From the NCBI GenBank assembly GCA_030684645.1, contig JAUXUF010000016.1, positions 1-55,636 of the forward strand: 55,636 nt of DNA, read 5' to 3'. Position numbers and translations under genes: made by a program. The first letter of the stretch is position 1, and every line of letters begins with the position of its first letter. The DNA comes from Bacteroidota bacterium (GTDB lineage Bacteria > Bacteroidota > Bacteroidia > Bacteroidales > Prolixibacteraceae). Positions 1 through 8,922 of the stretch are shown one piece after another. The notes under the pieces are model-generated. The model did not search any database. It saw nothing but the letters and a program-made list of their open reading frames with translations, and was not told the DNA's origin.

Positions 1-1611
1 GCGGCCAAGTCCAATACCGGCAAATTTGGCTGATCCTTCACGAATGATGTATGAAATCTGGGCAAAAGTTTCAGTGTTATTGATTAAGGTCGGCTGTTTC
101 CACAAACCACTGACTGCTGGAAATGGCGGACGGATTTTTGGAAATCCTCGCTGTCCTTCAATAGATTCCATAAGCGCCGTTTCCTCGCCGCACACAAAAG
201 CGCCGGCACCTTCATAAATGGTAATATCGAAAGAGAATCCGCTTCCCAGAATATTTTCGCCCAGATAATTATTCTCACGGCAATAAATCAATGCTTGCCT
301 GATTCTTTTAACTGCCAACGGATATTCAGCGCGAATGTAAAAAAACCCGGTGGTGGCGCCTACTGCTTTGGCGGCAATGACGGCACCTTCAATCACCCGA
401 TACGGATAGGATTCAAGTAGCATCCGGTCCATAAAAGCGCCCGGATCACCTTCATCCCCATTGCAAATCAGATATTTAACTTCCGATTTATTCCCGGAAA
501 CCAAACTCCATTTCTGCCCGGTTGGAAAGCCTGCTCCTCCCCTTCCACGGAGACCGCTATCTTTGATGGTCTGTATAATTTCTTCGGAAGACAATTCCGT
601 TAGACAGGTTTTCATTGCAGCGAATCCCTCATGACGTTTGTATTCTTCGATATCAAGCGGATTGATGATACCGCGATATTGAGTGGCAATCGGGATTTGC
701 CGGTCCAGAAAATCGGACACCTGTTTTTCGCGGGCATCAATCGAGTATTGTTTCACCCCATCCCAAACGGTATCAGTCTGTACACTTTCGAAGAATTTAT
801 ATACACCGTTCCTCAGCATACTGAAAGTACCCAGCGGTTTAAAATGGCTGGCAATAATGCCCTCAATATCTGCTGGTTTCACTTTGGCATATAAGGTAGG
901 TTTCTCGTTATGCGGAATAACTTCAACCAGAGGAACCTGGTGACACATTCCCACGCAACCCACATTTTTAAGGCTGATCCTGATGCCGGTGTGGGCAATT
1001 GTTTCTTCAACAGCCTTTTTCACCTCCTCACTTCCGGAGGCTACACAACAGGATCCCAATCCGATACGGATTTCGCCTTGAATTTCACTTCCGTCCACAT
1101 TCCGGAACAAACCTTTTTTTGCTCCTGAAATTCCGGTTTGCTTTTCAAAATCAGCTACTACGTTTGCAACCTTGTCCGAAGCCACATGGCCGTATGTGAT
1201 TTCATCAATCTGAACCACCGGCGCAAGCGTACAGCAACCCAGACACGACACTTTTTCGATGGTATATTTTCGTGAGACGTCAGTTTCTTCGTTTCCGGTC
1301 AGGTTAAAATGTCTCCTGAAAGCATCATATACCTGTCCGGCGCCTTTCACATGGCAGGCTGTTCCTAGACATACCTTGATGATGTGTTCTCCTGCCGGCT
1401 GCATCCGGAACTGCGAATAAAAAGAGGCCACGCCAACAATCTGTTCAGGAGTGATTTCTGTTTTTTCGCATACATATCTCAGTGCTTCCTCCGGAAGATA
1501 ATTGAAAGTATCTTGTATCGACTGAAGGATTGGGATGACAGCTCGCGCCCCCACACCTTTCTCTCCGATGATCTGATCAACTGTTTGTTGTATGTTTATT
1601 TCGTTTGTCAC
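1..1611 (-). CDS. Fused NuoE-NuoF type NADH-oxidising flavoprotein (partial, runs off left edge)
   Basis: 537 codons are visible from a GTG start; the 3' end lies outside the window. Residues about 1-160 form a NuoE/HoxE-like thioredoxin-fold domain with [2Fe-2S] ligands C81, C86, C123 and C127 (VCLGTAC and SCLGCC). A second thioredoxin-like ferredoxin domain follows (GLGSCC, GCVGMC, about 180-270), and then the NuoF domain with the FMN/NADH loop GRGGAGFPTGQKW near 358 and ICNGDEGDPGAF near 381. This HydC-HydB-like layout is known from NADH-linked [FeFe] hydrogenases and formate dehydrogenases. It should oxidise or reduce NAD(H) in the cytoplasm and pass electrons to a partner probably encoded to the left. 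It is the last visible gene of the electron-transfer cluster. The start is uncertain; GTG follows a GGAG by about 10 bases. Confidence 0.85.
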   Translation of the reverse strand, partial: MTNEINIQQTVDQIIGEKGVGARAVIPILQSIQDTFNYLPEEALRYVCEKTEITPEQIVGVASFYSQFRMQPAGEHIIKVCLGTACHVKGAGQVYDAFRRHFNLTGNEETDVSRKYTIEKVSCLGCCTLAPVVQIDEITYGHVASDKVANVVADFEKQTGISGAKKGLFRNVDGSEIQGEIRIGLGSCCVASGSEEVKKAVEETIAHTGIRISLKNVGCVGMCHQVPLVEVIPHNEKPTLYAKVKPADIEGIIASHFKPLGTFSMLRNGVYKFFESVQTDTVWDGVKQYSIDAREKQVSDFLDRQIPIATQYRGIINPLDIEEYKRHEGFAAMKTCLTELSSEEIIQTIKDSGLRGRGGAGFPTGQKWSLVSGNKSEVKYLICNGDEGDPGAFMDRMLLESYPYRVIEGAVIAAKAVGATTGFFYIRAEYPLAVKRIRQALIYCRENNYLGENILGSGFSFDITIYEGAGAFVCGEETALMESIEGQRGFPKIRPPFPAVSGLWKQPTLINNTETFAQISYIIREGSAKFAGIGLGR

Positions 1612-1654
1612 GTTGTTAATCTCCAAATTTAAACTCCTTTTTTGATCATTTCCA

Positions 1655-1794
1655 TTCCGTCCGAAAATGGATATTTGCTTTTAATAATATTTTCTCGAGG
1701 ACGGTTTTCTACTTCTTTCTTTTACCCGGGGTTTCGCCGTTCGGCTGAGCTCACGTCGAAGCCCGGGCTATTGATATTTTGCCCCTTCAGGGCA
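1655..1794. repeat. Modular hairpin repeat, copy A
   Basis: A noncoding stretch begins TTCCGTCCGAAA, has GGACGG 44 bases later (an inverted partner of CCGTCC), and then a CCCGGGG...CCCGGG stem at 1725-1767. ATATTTT and a small GCCCCTTCAGGGC hairpin follow. Copy B at 3724-3900 has the same order and nearly the same spacing with different stem sequences, so the two look like members of one dispersed repeat family. It resembles REP-like intergenic repeats of Bacteroidota; no transposase is nearby. Confidence 0.6.
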
Positions 1795-1825
1795 ACAAAA
1801 ACAGTTTACCTTACTTATAATCAAT

Positions 1826-3661
1826 TTACTTCGCACCCAAACAGTACAATTGATTCATTCCGCGTAAATACACTCTTCCATCCTGAAAAACAGGCGAGCA
1901 AACTGCTTTTTCTCCCAATTCAGGAGTACCAATCAACTGATACTCTTTGGTTGCTTTTACGATGTGTGTTTTGCCCGACATGTCAGTAATATAAACCTTT
2001 CCATCAGCATAAACCGGCGACGAATAAAAAGCATCGCCATATTCCTGACTCCAGTTCTTTACGCCGGTTTTAGCATCAAAACAGGCAAAAACACCATACG
2101 TGGTGGCCACATAAACCAGCCCGTTTACAGACATCGGGCTGGAAACTTCAGGCAAAAACTCATCCGACTCCCAGGAAATTTCGGGAGTTCCACCAAGCTT
2201 TATCCCAACCAGTTTGGCATATTCGTTTCCGGCAAACACCATTCCGTCGGCATACCCGGCCGAAGGGCCAACTTCTCCGGAAAGGCAGGCGACGTTCCAA
2301 AGTTCTTTCCCTGTTTCTGGATTGTAGGCATTTACATTGGGGTTGGTCGTCAAAATCAGTTCCATGCGGCTGCCGGTATTGACCAGAATAGGCGATGACC
2401 ATGATATTTTTGTGCTTCTCAGGGTTTCCCAGGTGGTTGCACCGGTTTTAGTATCCAGCGCCAACAGCTTTCCTGACTTGTTGGTATCATATTGAATCAG
2501 TAACTTATCCTTGTAAACAATGAGTGAAGAGCCATGCCCGTAATGGTTATCCGGAACGCCCAGATTTCGGGTCCACAGGCGTTTTCCACTCATATCGAGA
2601 GCAATGACATCACCGGTGGCAAAAATGGCAAACACAGCATGCCCGTCGGTTGCCATGGTTGGGGCAGCCAATCCGGTATCAGCAGTTACTTTTGGCATTT
2701 TCGAAGGTGAACCTTCAATGTTGTCTGCCGCGGCTTCCCACAACAATTTGCCGGTATTTTTATCATAGCAGTAAACCATCCGCGCCTGGGCATCAGCGCC
2801 GGTCACAAACAACTGGTTTTCCCAAATGATAGGTGAGCTGAATCCGGCTTTTGGAACTTTTACTTTCCATATCACATTTTTTCCACCGGCGCCATTCCAA
2901 TCCACCGGAGTATTTTTCTGGAAAGCCACTCCGATTCCTTCCGCACCTCTGAAAAACGGATAATTGGCCTTTAATTGGGCCATCGTCGGGAAACCTGATG
3001 ATGCAACCGAAGTTTCCGGAGCAGTGATTTCTGCAACATCTGTTGTTACTGAATTTTCAGCAGATGCCACACTTCCGGCAGAAGTCGTTGAATCAGTTAC
3101 TGCAAATGCTTGTTCCTCAATGGCCGGGGCTTCAGTCTCAGCCGGATTTGCCTCCTGAGCAACGACATTTTCATTGATCCTGTAATCATTCAATGAATTG
3201 TAGGACAGAAATCCTGAAATAAGGGCAAGTACGATCAGGCCTGAACCAACATAAATTATCCATTTCTGAGCGACCAGTTCGTCAAGTCCGTTTACCTTTT
3301 CGATACTGTCAATTTCGTTTAGTTTCGACCGGACTGATAAAATATAGCGAAATGCGAGAACGGTAATGATGACCCCTAAAAACAAAAGGTAACAACCGTT
3401 ACGCAACTGCCATTGACTGGTAAAATAGGCTTTGCGGGCCATCAGGTCGAAAGCACGGATTTCTGCTTTTAAAGCTTCATCACCCGGATTCTGGCTCAGG
3501 CGCTTAACCAATGCCGGAATGGTTATATTGTCAGTAGGGCTGTTCAACTTGGTCTGAGCAAAGTTGGCAATTAGTAAAAAGGCCATGATTACTGAAAATC
3601 CGACAGCAATCCAGGCGATTCGCTGAGCCAGTTTAATTTTATCGTTTGTTGAAAGGTTCAT
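1826..3661 (-). CDS. Three-TM membrane protein with C-terminal PQQ-like beta-propeller
   Basis: 611 residues. Hydrophobic segments lie at about 15-35, 89-110 and 134-152, followed by a low-complexity Ala/Glu/Thr linker (about 160-225) and a propeller of PQQ-like repeats (about 230-611) with blades of the type DKNTGKLLWEA. Positive-inside reasoning places the propeller outside the cytoplasmic membrane. The family (PF13360-like) includes BamB-type scaffolds and true quinoproteins; I see no PQQ-dehydrogenase active-site signature, so catalysis is not claimed. It lies between the membrane polyferredoxin and the NuoE-NuoF gene and may be an extracytoplasmic partner of that system. It is flanked on both sides by related hairpin repeats. 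Confidence 0.75.
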   Translation of the reverse strand: MNLSTNDKIKLAQRIAWIAVGFSVIMAFLLIANFAQTKLNSPTDNITIPALVKRLSQNPGDEALKAEIRAFDLMARKAYFTSQWQLRNGCYLLFLGVIITVLAFRYILSVRSKLNEIDSIEKVNGLDELVAQKWIIYVGSGLIVLALISGFLSYNSLNDYRINENVVAQEANPAETEAPAIEEQAFAVTDSTTSAGSVASAENSVTTDVAEITAPETSVASSGFPTMAQLKANYPFFRGAEGIGVAFQKNTPVDWNGAGGKNVIWKVKVPKAGFSSPIIWENQLFVTGADAQARMVYCYDKNTGKLLWEAAADNIEGSPSKMPKVTADTGLAAPTMATDGHAVFAIFATGDVIALDMSGKRLWTRNLGVPDNHYGHGSSLIVYKDKLLIQYDTNKSGKLLALDTKTGATTWETLRSTKISWSSPILVNTGSRMELILTTNPNVNAYNPETGKELWNVACLSGEVGPSAGYADGMVFAGNEYAKLVGIKLGGTPEISWESDEFLPEVSSPMSVNGLVYVATTYGVFACFDAKTGVKNWSQEYGDAFYSSPVYADGKVYITDMSGKTHIVKATKEYQLIGTPELGEKAVCSPVFQDGRVYLRGMNQLYCLGAK

Positions 3662-3723
3662 TATTTTGAGAGTTCAGATATTAGATGATAGATTTTATAC
3701 GCATTTGAATAACCTTATTTCTT

Positions 3724-3900
3724 TTCCGTCCGAAAGATCAAACTCTTTTCAATCAATCCTTTTCCACGGACGGCATTTCTTATCTCCTTCTTTCCCCGGG
3801 GCTCCGTTACACTTCACCCCGGGTTACAATATTGGTCACCGCTACGCGGTTCTTCCGTTTTAATATCTCCCTCCGATACGCTTCGCTACTCAGGGAGCGG
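3724..3900. repeat. Modular hairpin repeat, copy B
   Basis: TTCCGTCCGAAA is followed 44 bases later by GGACGG, then the stem CCCCGGGG...CCCCGGG at 3794-3824, then ATATTGG, a hairpin ACCGCTACGCGGT (3838-3850) and a further CTCCCT...AGGGAG stem (3868-3897). The layout matches copy A. It fills most of the 273-base gap between two genes of the cluster and could end or attenuate transcription there. Confidence 0.6.
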
Positions 3901-3934
3901 AGTTCCGGTTTCCGTTCTCCGTTATAGTGTTTCC

Positions 3935-5209
3935 CTATTCCTCCTTCTTCACCGGGCAATAATCCATACACCTGGCGCAACTGAGGCAATTGGTCTTATT
4001 GGGTTCCCAGTCCTCCCTTTTTCTGAACGTTGACAGACCGATCAGATTGGTTCCGATGACCAATCCCATGAAACCACCCAATAACCAACCTCCAATATAA
4101 AACTGATGGCGGATGACATCTGCCTCAGCAACCAGTTGTTCGGTAGTTTTTCCGGAGCTCATAAAGGTACGCACATCAATATTTTTAGGATCATTTTTCA
4201 CTTCGGGATGTTCGATAATCTGTTCGGCCATGTAAACCGTTGGATTAAAACGCGACAACGGAATATGCATCATCGAACCGGCAAATCCACCAATTCCAAT
4301 CCACAAGGGCAGAATTACGAAATAGGTCATCAGTCGGTTTACATTGCTGCGGCGTTTCCCTGTTTCGACTACCGGCTCATCGATGGCGCCAAACGGGCAT
4401 GAATTGGAGCACAATTTACACTGGATACAGGCAGTTGGTGTGATGGTCATATGTTTGGACGAAAACTTCGACATCCAACCCAGCAAAACTCCATAGGGAC
4501 AAAAGAACCTGCAATATGGCCGGGCCACAAAAATTCCGATTACCAGGAATAAGATTCCCAGAATAAGCATATGGAAAGGAGCATCAAAACGGAAGAAACC
4601 GACAAACGGATCGTAACGACAGATGATAAACTCTGATTTGGTGGCCACATACAAAACGGCAAGTCCCAGATACAAATATGGAATCAGGCCAAGTACTTTC
4701 TGAATCCATTTGGGCAGTTCGATTGGTCTGATTGCAACAATATCCTGAATGGCTCCCAACGGACAGGCTCCGGCACAGAAAGTTCTTCCGAAGAAAAGTG
4801 AAAAAATCAACGGTAATGTGAAAAACAACAAGGCGGTTAACGGTATGGCATAAGTGGGATCGACTATTCCCAGTACAACATTCTGGATGGAACCGATGGA
4901 GCAGATACAGCCTTCGCGGTAAAATCCAAAATACAACAAGGAAAAAATGGAGGTCCAGAAAACACCCTGACGGGAACGTTTCTTCAATACAAACCAGGTA
5001 ACCGCCGAAAGAACCAACAGTAAAACAAACACATCCAGGTATTCCAGAAAAATCAACCTTGGTGAAGGTGCTGTGGTATGCGGCTGCACATAACCAGTAT
5101 CAAATTCCGGCTTAGGAAACCGCTGTTTCGCATCAGCAGCAAACGATTGAACCGCGCTGAAGAGCAATACGGAAATCAGTAAAAAATATTGTTTAAGTTG
5201 TCTCATCAC
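3935..5209 (-). CDS. NapH/NosR-like membrane-bound polyferredoxin
   Basis: 424 residues. An N-terminal hydrophobic leader (about 9-24) is followed by several membrane segments and the paired motifs FCAGACPLGA and YCRFFCPYG typical of the NapH/NosR/PceC membrane ferredoxin superfamily. A dicluster-type centre CIQCKLCSNSCPFGAI follows in the middle, and the protein ends in CLSCARCMDYCPVKKEE. Such proteins move electrons between quinol and FeS carriers across the membrane. No FMN-binding domain is present, unlike full NosR. The first 17 bases overlap the end of the ORF6N gene, which suggests translational coupling. Electron transfer between the periplasmic Tat ferredoxins and the cytoplasmic side is inferred from context. 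Confidence 0.85.
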   Translation of the reverse strand: MMRQLKQYFLLISVLLFSAVQSFAADAKQRFPKPEFDTGYVQPHTTAPSPRLIFLEYLDVFVLLLVLSAVTWFVLKKRSRQGVFWTSIFSLLYFGFYREGCICSIGSIQNVVLGIVDPTYAIPLTALLFFTLPLIFSLFFGRTFCAGACPLGAIQDIVAIRPIELPKWIQKVLGLIPYLYLGLAVLYVATKSEFIICRYDPFVGFFRFDAPFHMLILGILFLVIGIFVARPYCRFFCPYGVLLGWMSKFSSKHMTITPTACIQCKLCSNSCPFGAIDEPVVETGKRRSNVNRLMTYFVILPLWIGIGGFAGSMMHIPLSRFNPTVYMAEQIIEHPEVKNDPKNIDVRTFMSSGKTTEQLVAEADVIRHQFYIGGWLLGGFMGLVIGTNLIGLSTFRKREDWEPNKTNCLSCARCMDYCPVKKEE

Positions 5210-5711
5210 TTTTAAAACCTATTCGTTTGCGCTGTTTTTGCTCTGTTTCCTGATTATCCTTTTGCAGTAAGAAGTTTATAGCTTCGTACACGTCTTTAAA
5301 TTGTTTGTCGTACTTGTTTTCAAGCTCTTGTAATTTTTCGGTCAAATCTTTATGAGTCAGAGCATATTGCCTCATAAAAACAAAGGCTCTCATAATTGAA
5401 ATATTTACATCAATCGCTTTTTCTGAATTAAGGATGCCACTCAACATCGCCACGCCCTGTTCAGTAAAAGCATAGGGTAAATACCTTGTTCCTCCCCTGC
5501 CTTTTGAGGTTTCAATTTGCAACCTCAAACTTTTCCACTCAGGATTGTTAAGCTGAAACATAAAATCAGAAGGAAACCGCTTTAGATTGCGCTTAACAGC
5601 AAGGTTTAAATTTTTTGTTTCAACTTCGTAAAGCTCGGCAAGGTCAAAATCCAACATGACCTTTTGCCCCCTTATTTTGTAAATCTTAGTTTGGATTATT
5701 TCAATCTGCAT
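5193..5711 (-). CDS. ORF6N-domain protein
   Basis: 172 residues. The N-terminal half matches the ORF6N domain (VMLDFDLAELYEVETKNLN, then KRFPSDFMFQL and TEQGVAMLSGIL), a putative DNA-binding module known from phage and mobile-element proteins. The C-terminal third is a predicted coiled coil (ELENKYDKQFKDVYEAI) with a basic end. It begins 6 bases after the ferredoxin gene and overlaps the polyferredoxin gene by 17 bases, so it is co-transcribed with redox genes although its family has no redox role. It could be a regulator or a passenger. Confidence 0.85.
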   Translation of the reverse strand: MQIEIIQTKIYKIRGQKVMLDFDLAELYEVETKNLNLAVKRNLKRFPSDFMFQLNNPEWKSLRLQIETSKGRGGTRYLPYAFTEQGVAMLSGILNSEKAIDVNISIMRAFVFMRQYALTHKDLTEKLQELENKYDKQFKDVYEAINFLLQKDNQETEQKQRKRIGFKSDETT

Positions 5712-5717
5712 ATCGTA

Positions 5718-6323
5718 TTATCCTTTCTTCTCTTTTCCTTTACCTCCGCCGCTTTTGGTAAAACCTCCTTTAATCATATAGGGAGTATTTGCCGGTACAC
5801 GCTGAAATGCATCAGCAGGACAAAGCCGCGCAATGGCACAGTCGTTACAGTTTCTGCACCGGTCGTGACGGACCTGCAAATGCAGCGAACCATTACCAAA
5901 CGAAGTACATCCGGCGACACATTTCGCACAACCGATGCACAATTTTTCATCGATCACATATTCGAAATACGGGTCCTCAATATATTTACGCTTGATGGCT
6001 GCCGTAGGACAAAGCTGGTTTTCGGCTGCAGTACTTCTCGCATTTGGATCGGGTTTCAAATAACCGCCACACAAATCACAGTATCCGCATAAATCGTAGG
6101 CATGTACACATTTTACAGCCGAAGGAGTCATCACACATTCGGTGGCACAGCGCCCACATTGCACACATTTAAACGGATCGAGCTGCCAAACCAGGTTCTT
6201 CGATGATGATTTCAGGAGCGAAAAACCGGCCAGACCACCCAATGAAACTGCCAAAGCCGCCTGCATTCCGCTGCGAATAAACCGACGGCGTTCCAAACTT
6301 TTTGGTTCTTCCTTATCGCTCAT
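5718..6323 (-). CDS. Tat-exported multi-cluster 4Fe-4S ferredoxin
   Basis: 201 residues. A twin-arginine leader (RRRFIRSGMQAALAVSLGG, about 12-30) predicts folded export to the periplasm. The mature part is cysteine rich: CVQCGRCATEC, CVHAYDLCGYCDLC, CIGCAKCVAGC and CRNCNDCAIARLC suggest three to four [4Fe-4S] clusters in an NrfC/DmsB-like arrangement. It probably acts as an extracytoplasmic electron-transfer subunit next to the membrane polyferredoxin. Its start overlaps the preceding small Tat gene by about 11 bases. Confidence 0.85.
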   Translation of the reverse strand: MSDKEEPKSLERRRFIRSGMQAALAVSLGGLAGFSLLKSSSKNLVWQLDPFKCVQCGRCATECVMTPSAVKCVHAYDLCGYCDLCGGYLKPDPNARSTAAENQLCPTAAIKRKYIEDPYFEYVIDEKLCIGCAKCVAGCTSFGNGSLHLQVRHDRCRNCNDCAIARLCPADAFQRVPANTPYMIKGGFTKSGGGKGKEKKG

Positions 6324-6516
6324 TTTTTCGGTATGTTTGGGCCTGATCCAATGAACAGGTATTTAATTTCTGGCATTTTTTGCAAAATTGGTTATCGGCA
6401 CAACCTTCAAACTGAATTCTGTTTTCAGTCAGCAAATAAGCCGAACCACCCACAATAGCTGATAAGAAAGTCAATTGCGCAGCTTTTCTAAAAAAATCTC
6501 TTCTAGTTGTTTCCAT
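6313..6516 (-). CDS. Small Tat-leader protein with a four-cysteine cluster
   Basis: 67 residues from the ATG at 6516; the longer frame adds 17 residues that lie inside the upstream gene. TTRRDFFRKAAQ (3-14) and a hydrophobic stretch make a twin-arginine leader or anchor. The short remainder has C39, C45, C48 and C54 (C-x5-C-x2-C-x5-C). This could hold one FeS cluster or another metal, but I do not recognise a named family. It overlaps both neighbours by 11-14 bases, so it is tightly coupled to the NHL and ferredoxin genes. Confidence 0.7.
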   Translation of the reverse strand: METTRRDFFRKAAQLTFLSAIVGGSAYLLTENRIQFEGCADNQFCKKCQKLNTCSLDQAQTYRKNER

Positions 6517-7483
6517 CCTGATTCTTTTCAAAGATCCGTACCTGTTTCCGTTCAAAATCGAGTGCAATCACCCGCTGATCAGCATCAATGGCAACATCCG
6601 GAGCCAGATAACTGTCTGGATCAAACATTTCAGGAGAGGCAACAACTCCTTTAAAATGACCTTCCTGATCGTACCATTTGATACGTGGCATTCCTTTTTC
6701 ACTGGTTATAAATGAATTATCGGCTAATAGAGCGAATTGAGCCGGGTTGCAACAACCGGTAAATCCTTCAATCTTGAAGCTTGCCATACCCCATGACGTG
6801 CGAAGCGACCCATCCGGATTATAGTTTTCCAGACTATGACGACCGGGATTGACGACCCATAAAAATCCGGCATCATCAATGGCCAGATCAAAATAAGGAC
6901 TTGGAATAATATATCCGGGCACCCCTTTTTGCTCATTCTTTTCACCGATTTTTGATAAAATCTGGCCGGTTGTATTGCAATGATAAACAATCCGGTTACC
7001 GGCATCAGCGACATATACGTTTTCGCCCGAAACAGCCAGCGAAGTAATGACCGACCGGTCGCCAAACGAATTCCACCGTTTTAGCAAAGTTCCGCCCTGA
7101 TCAAGTGAAACAACCGAATGACGCGTTCCTACCCATATTTCGTTGTTTGAATCAACCGTAACACAATCTGCCGTATCCGGAAGTTCTTTCCTGAACAATT
7201 CTTTTCCTGTGTAATCATATTTCAGGAGTAGTTTCTCAGTTACTACAATGATTTGCTGTCCTGAAATTGCTATTCCTTTTGGCTCATCCGCATTCACAGC
7301 AAACGAAATGGTTTCGTGATACAAAATGGCAGTTGAATCAACTTTTCGGAACTCATCCACGTTATATTCATATGGATTTTCAGTGTTCTTTCCAGCTTTA
7401 TTCCCAATAAAATCCTTGCCGATAATGACAACAATAGCCAAAGCAAGAACGATTAATACGATATTTACCAGTTTCCGGTTCAT
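6503..7483 (-). CDS. Membrane-anchored NHL-repeat beta-propeller
   Basis: 326 residues. A single N-terminal membrane anchor (about 6-22) is followed by NHL-type repeats, seen in SLAVSGENVYVADAGNRIVYH and FDLAIDDAGFLWVVNPGRHS, that should fold as a six-blade propeller outside the membrane. NHL propellers usually bind proteins or ligands and are not enzymes by default. The gene starts 4 bases after the upstream propeller gene stops. A pair GCC near residue 250 is the only notable cysteine cluster. Confidence 0.75.
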   Translation of the reverse strand: MNRKLVNIVLIVLALAIVVIIGKDFIGNKAGKNTENPYEYNVDEFRKVDSTAILYHETISFAVNADEPKGIAISGQQIIVVTEKLLLKYDYTGKELFRKELPDTADCVTVDSNNEIWVGTRHSVVSLDQGGTLLKRWNSFGDRSVITSLAVSGENVYVADAGNRIVYHCNTTGQILSKIGEKNEQKGVPGYIIPSPYFDLAIDDAGFLWVVNPGRHSLENYNPDGSLRTSWGMASFKIEGFTGCCNPAQFALLADNSFITSEKGMPRIKWYDQEGHFKGVVASPEMFDPDSYLAPDVAIDADQRVIALDFERKQVRIFEKNQDGNN

Positions 7484-7487
7484 AGTT

Positions 7488-8909
7488 TTATTGGCTTACA
7501 TTAATACAATACATTGTTTTCGAATCACGCAACAGCAAACGTCCGTCGGCAATGGCCATCGGCGCCCATGCATCCTGGCCGTCAAACAGCTTTTTCTGAG
7601 CCATCTGAATGTACTTTTTACTATCGGGTTTAATCATAGTCAGCGTTCCATCATCGCTCAGCAGAAACATCTTATTATCAGCAATCAGATAAGGGCCCAA
7701 ACCAAAACGGCCTTCTTTTCCTGACGTCCAGATCACTTTGTTTACATCAGCCGGATCGACACAAATCAGCTGGTTTCGAAGCGGACCCGCATCTTTGGGT
7801 TCAATTGCAAACATGACACCTTTCCATACCAGAGGAGTCTGCTGTTCGCAGGCCATCCCATCTTTTGGAAGGTATTCCTTTAAAACATCCACTTTATATT
7901 CTCCTCCCGAAAGAGTAACTTTGATCATCATACTGCCTGCGCCATACCCGGCTGTTAAAAACACCTTGCCATCCGGGAAACAAACCGGAGCCGGAGCTAC
8001 CACCGCATGGTTCCATGCTGTTGATTTCCAGAGAATCCTACCCTCGTCAGGACCTTCGGCTGAAACTCCCAAAACTCCACCAACAGCACTGTAAACGTAC
8101 ATTTTCTTTCCGTTGAGTGTCCAAGGCATGATGGATGAATGCGACATTTTTATTCCGCCTGGGTTGGGCGTTTCCCACAATACTTTACCGGTCGCACAAT
8201 CAACTGCAATCATGACAGCGCTACCTCCCGGAGCCAGAATGGCCTTGTTGTTATCGATCAAAGGGCATTGTCCGGTGAACCAGAGCGGCACTTCAGTCCG
8301 GTATTGCTGAACCATATCGATTCCCCACATCAAATCGCCAGATTCACGTTTGACGCACATCACCTGGCAACGCGGACCGATGGTCAGCACATAATCGGCT
8401 GTCACGGCAGGTACTGTACGCGACATACCATGATTCCGTTTCAGTTTAACTTTGTAGGAACGCTTCCAGAGTTCTGTTCCATCCTCCAGAGAAAAACAGC
8501 GCAAAGCATCTTCGCGTTTGGTCTCGTTATAATCCATCAGGTAAACTTTCCCTTCGTAAATGGCTGGTCCGGCATGGCCTTCACCCAACTCAACCGACCA
8601 GAGAATTTCAGGCTGATTGCCCGACCACGTATTCTTTAGTGGTTGTGAATTTTTACTGATATTATCAAAATCGGCTCCACGGAAACGCGTCCAGGTTCCC
8701 TTTAAGGTGGATTGAGAAGTTCCAAACAGTTTAAATTTTTCGCCGATATTGACAACTTCGTTTACCAAAGCAGAGTCGGCAACACGGTTATCAGTTCCGG
8801 GATTACTTTCGGTAAACTGACTGGTTGGATCTCTCATCAGCCACCAGAAAAAAAGCACCAGCACCAATAATCCAACTGACCACAATATGTATTTGATATA
8901 CTTTTCCAA
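7488..8909 (-). CDS. Membrane-anchored PQQ-like beta-propeller
   Basis: 473 residues. One N-terminal membrane segment (about 7-25) and a Ser/Thr/Asn-rich spacer precede propeller blades such as FSLEDGTELWKRSY, CATGKVLWETPN and VKRESGDLMWG. The domain belongs to the PQQ-like repeat family and includes a WTRFRGADFDNISK opening typical of its Bacteroidota and Planctomycetes members. A CQVMC pair is visible, with no CxxCH haem site. It sits between the DUF1016 gene and the NHL gene. The role as an extracytoplasmic partner of the redox proteins is inferred from position only. Confidence 0.75.
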   Translation of the reverse strand: MEKYIKYILWSVGLLVLVLFFWWLMRDPTSQFTESNPGTDNRVADSALVNEVVNIGEKFKLFGTSQSTLKGTWTRFRGADFDNISKNSQPLKNTWSGNQPEILWSVELGEGHAGPAIYEGKVYLMDYNETKREDALRCFSLEDGTELWKRSYKVKLKRNHGMSRTVPAVTADYVLTIGPRCQVMCVKRESGDLMWGIDMVQQYRTEVPLWFTGQCPLIDNNKAILAPGGSAVMIAVDCATGKVLWETPNPGGIKMSHSSIMPWTLNGKKMYVYSAVGGVLGVSAEGPDEGRILWKSTAWNHAVVAPAPVCFPDGKVFLTAGYGAGSMMIKVTLSGGEYKVDVLKEYLPKDGMACEQQTPLVWKGVMFAIEPKDAGPLRNQLICVDPADVNKVIWTSGKEGRFGLGPYLIADNKMFLLSDDGTLTMIKPDSKKYIQMAQKKLFDGQDAWAPMAIADGRLLLRDSKTMYCINVSQ

Positions 8910-8922
8910 ATTTTTCTATTTT

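Noticed and set aside
8139-8639. Long plus-strand open frame (166 codons) across a propeller gene
   Set aside because: It is antisense to a gene with clear PQQ-like repeats, has no recognisable family and typical out-of-frame composition.
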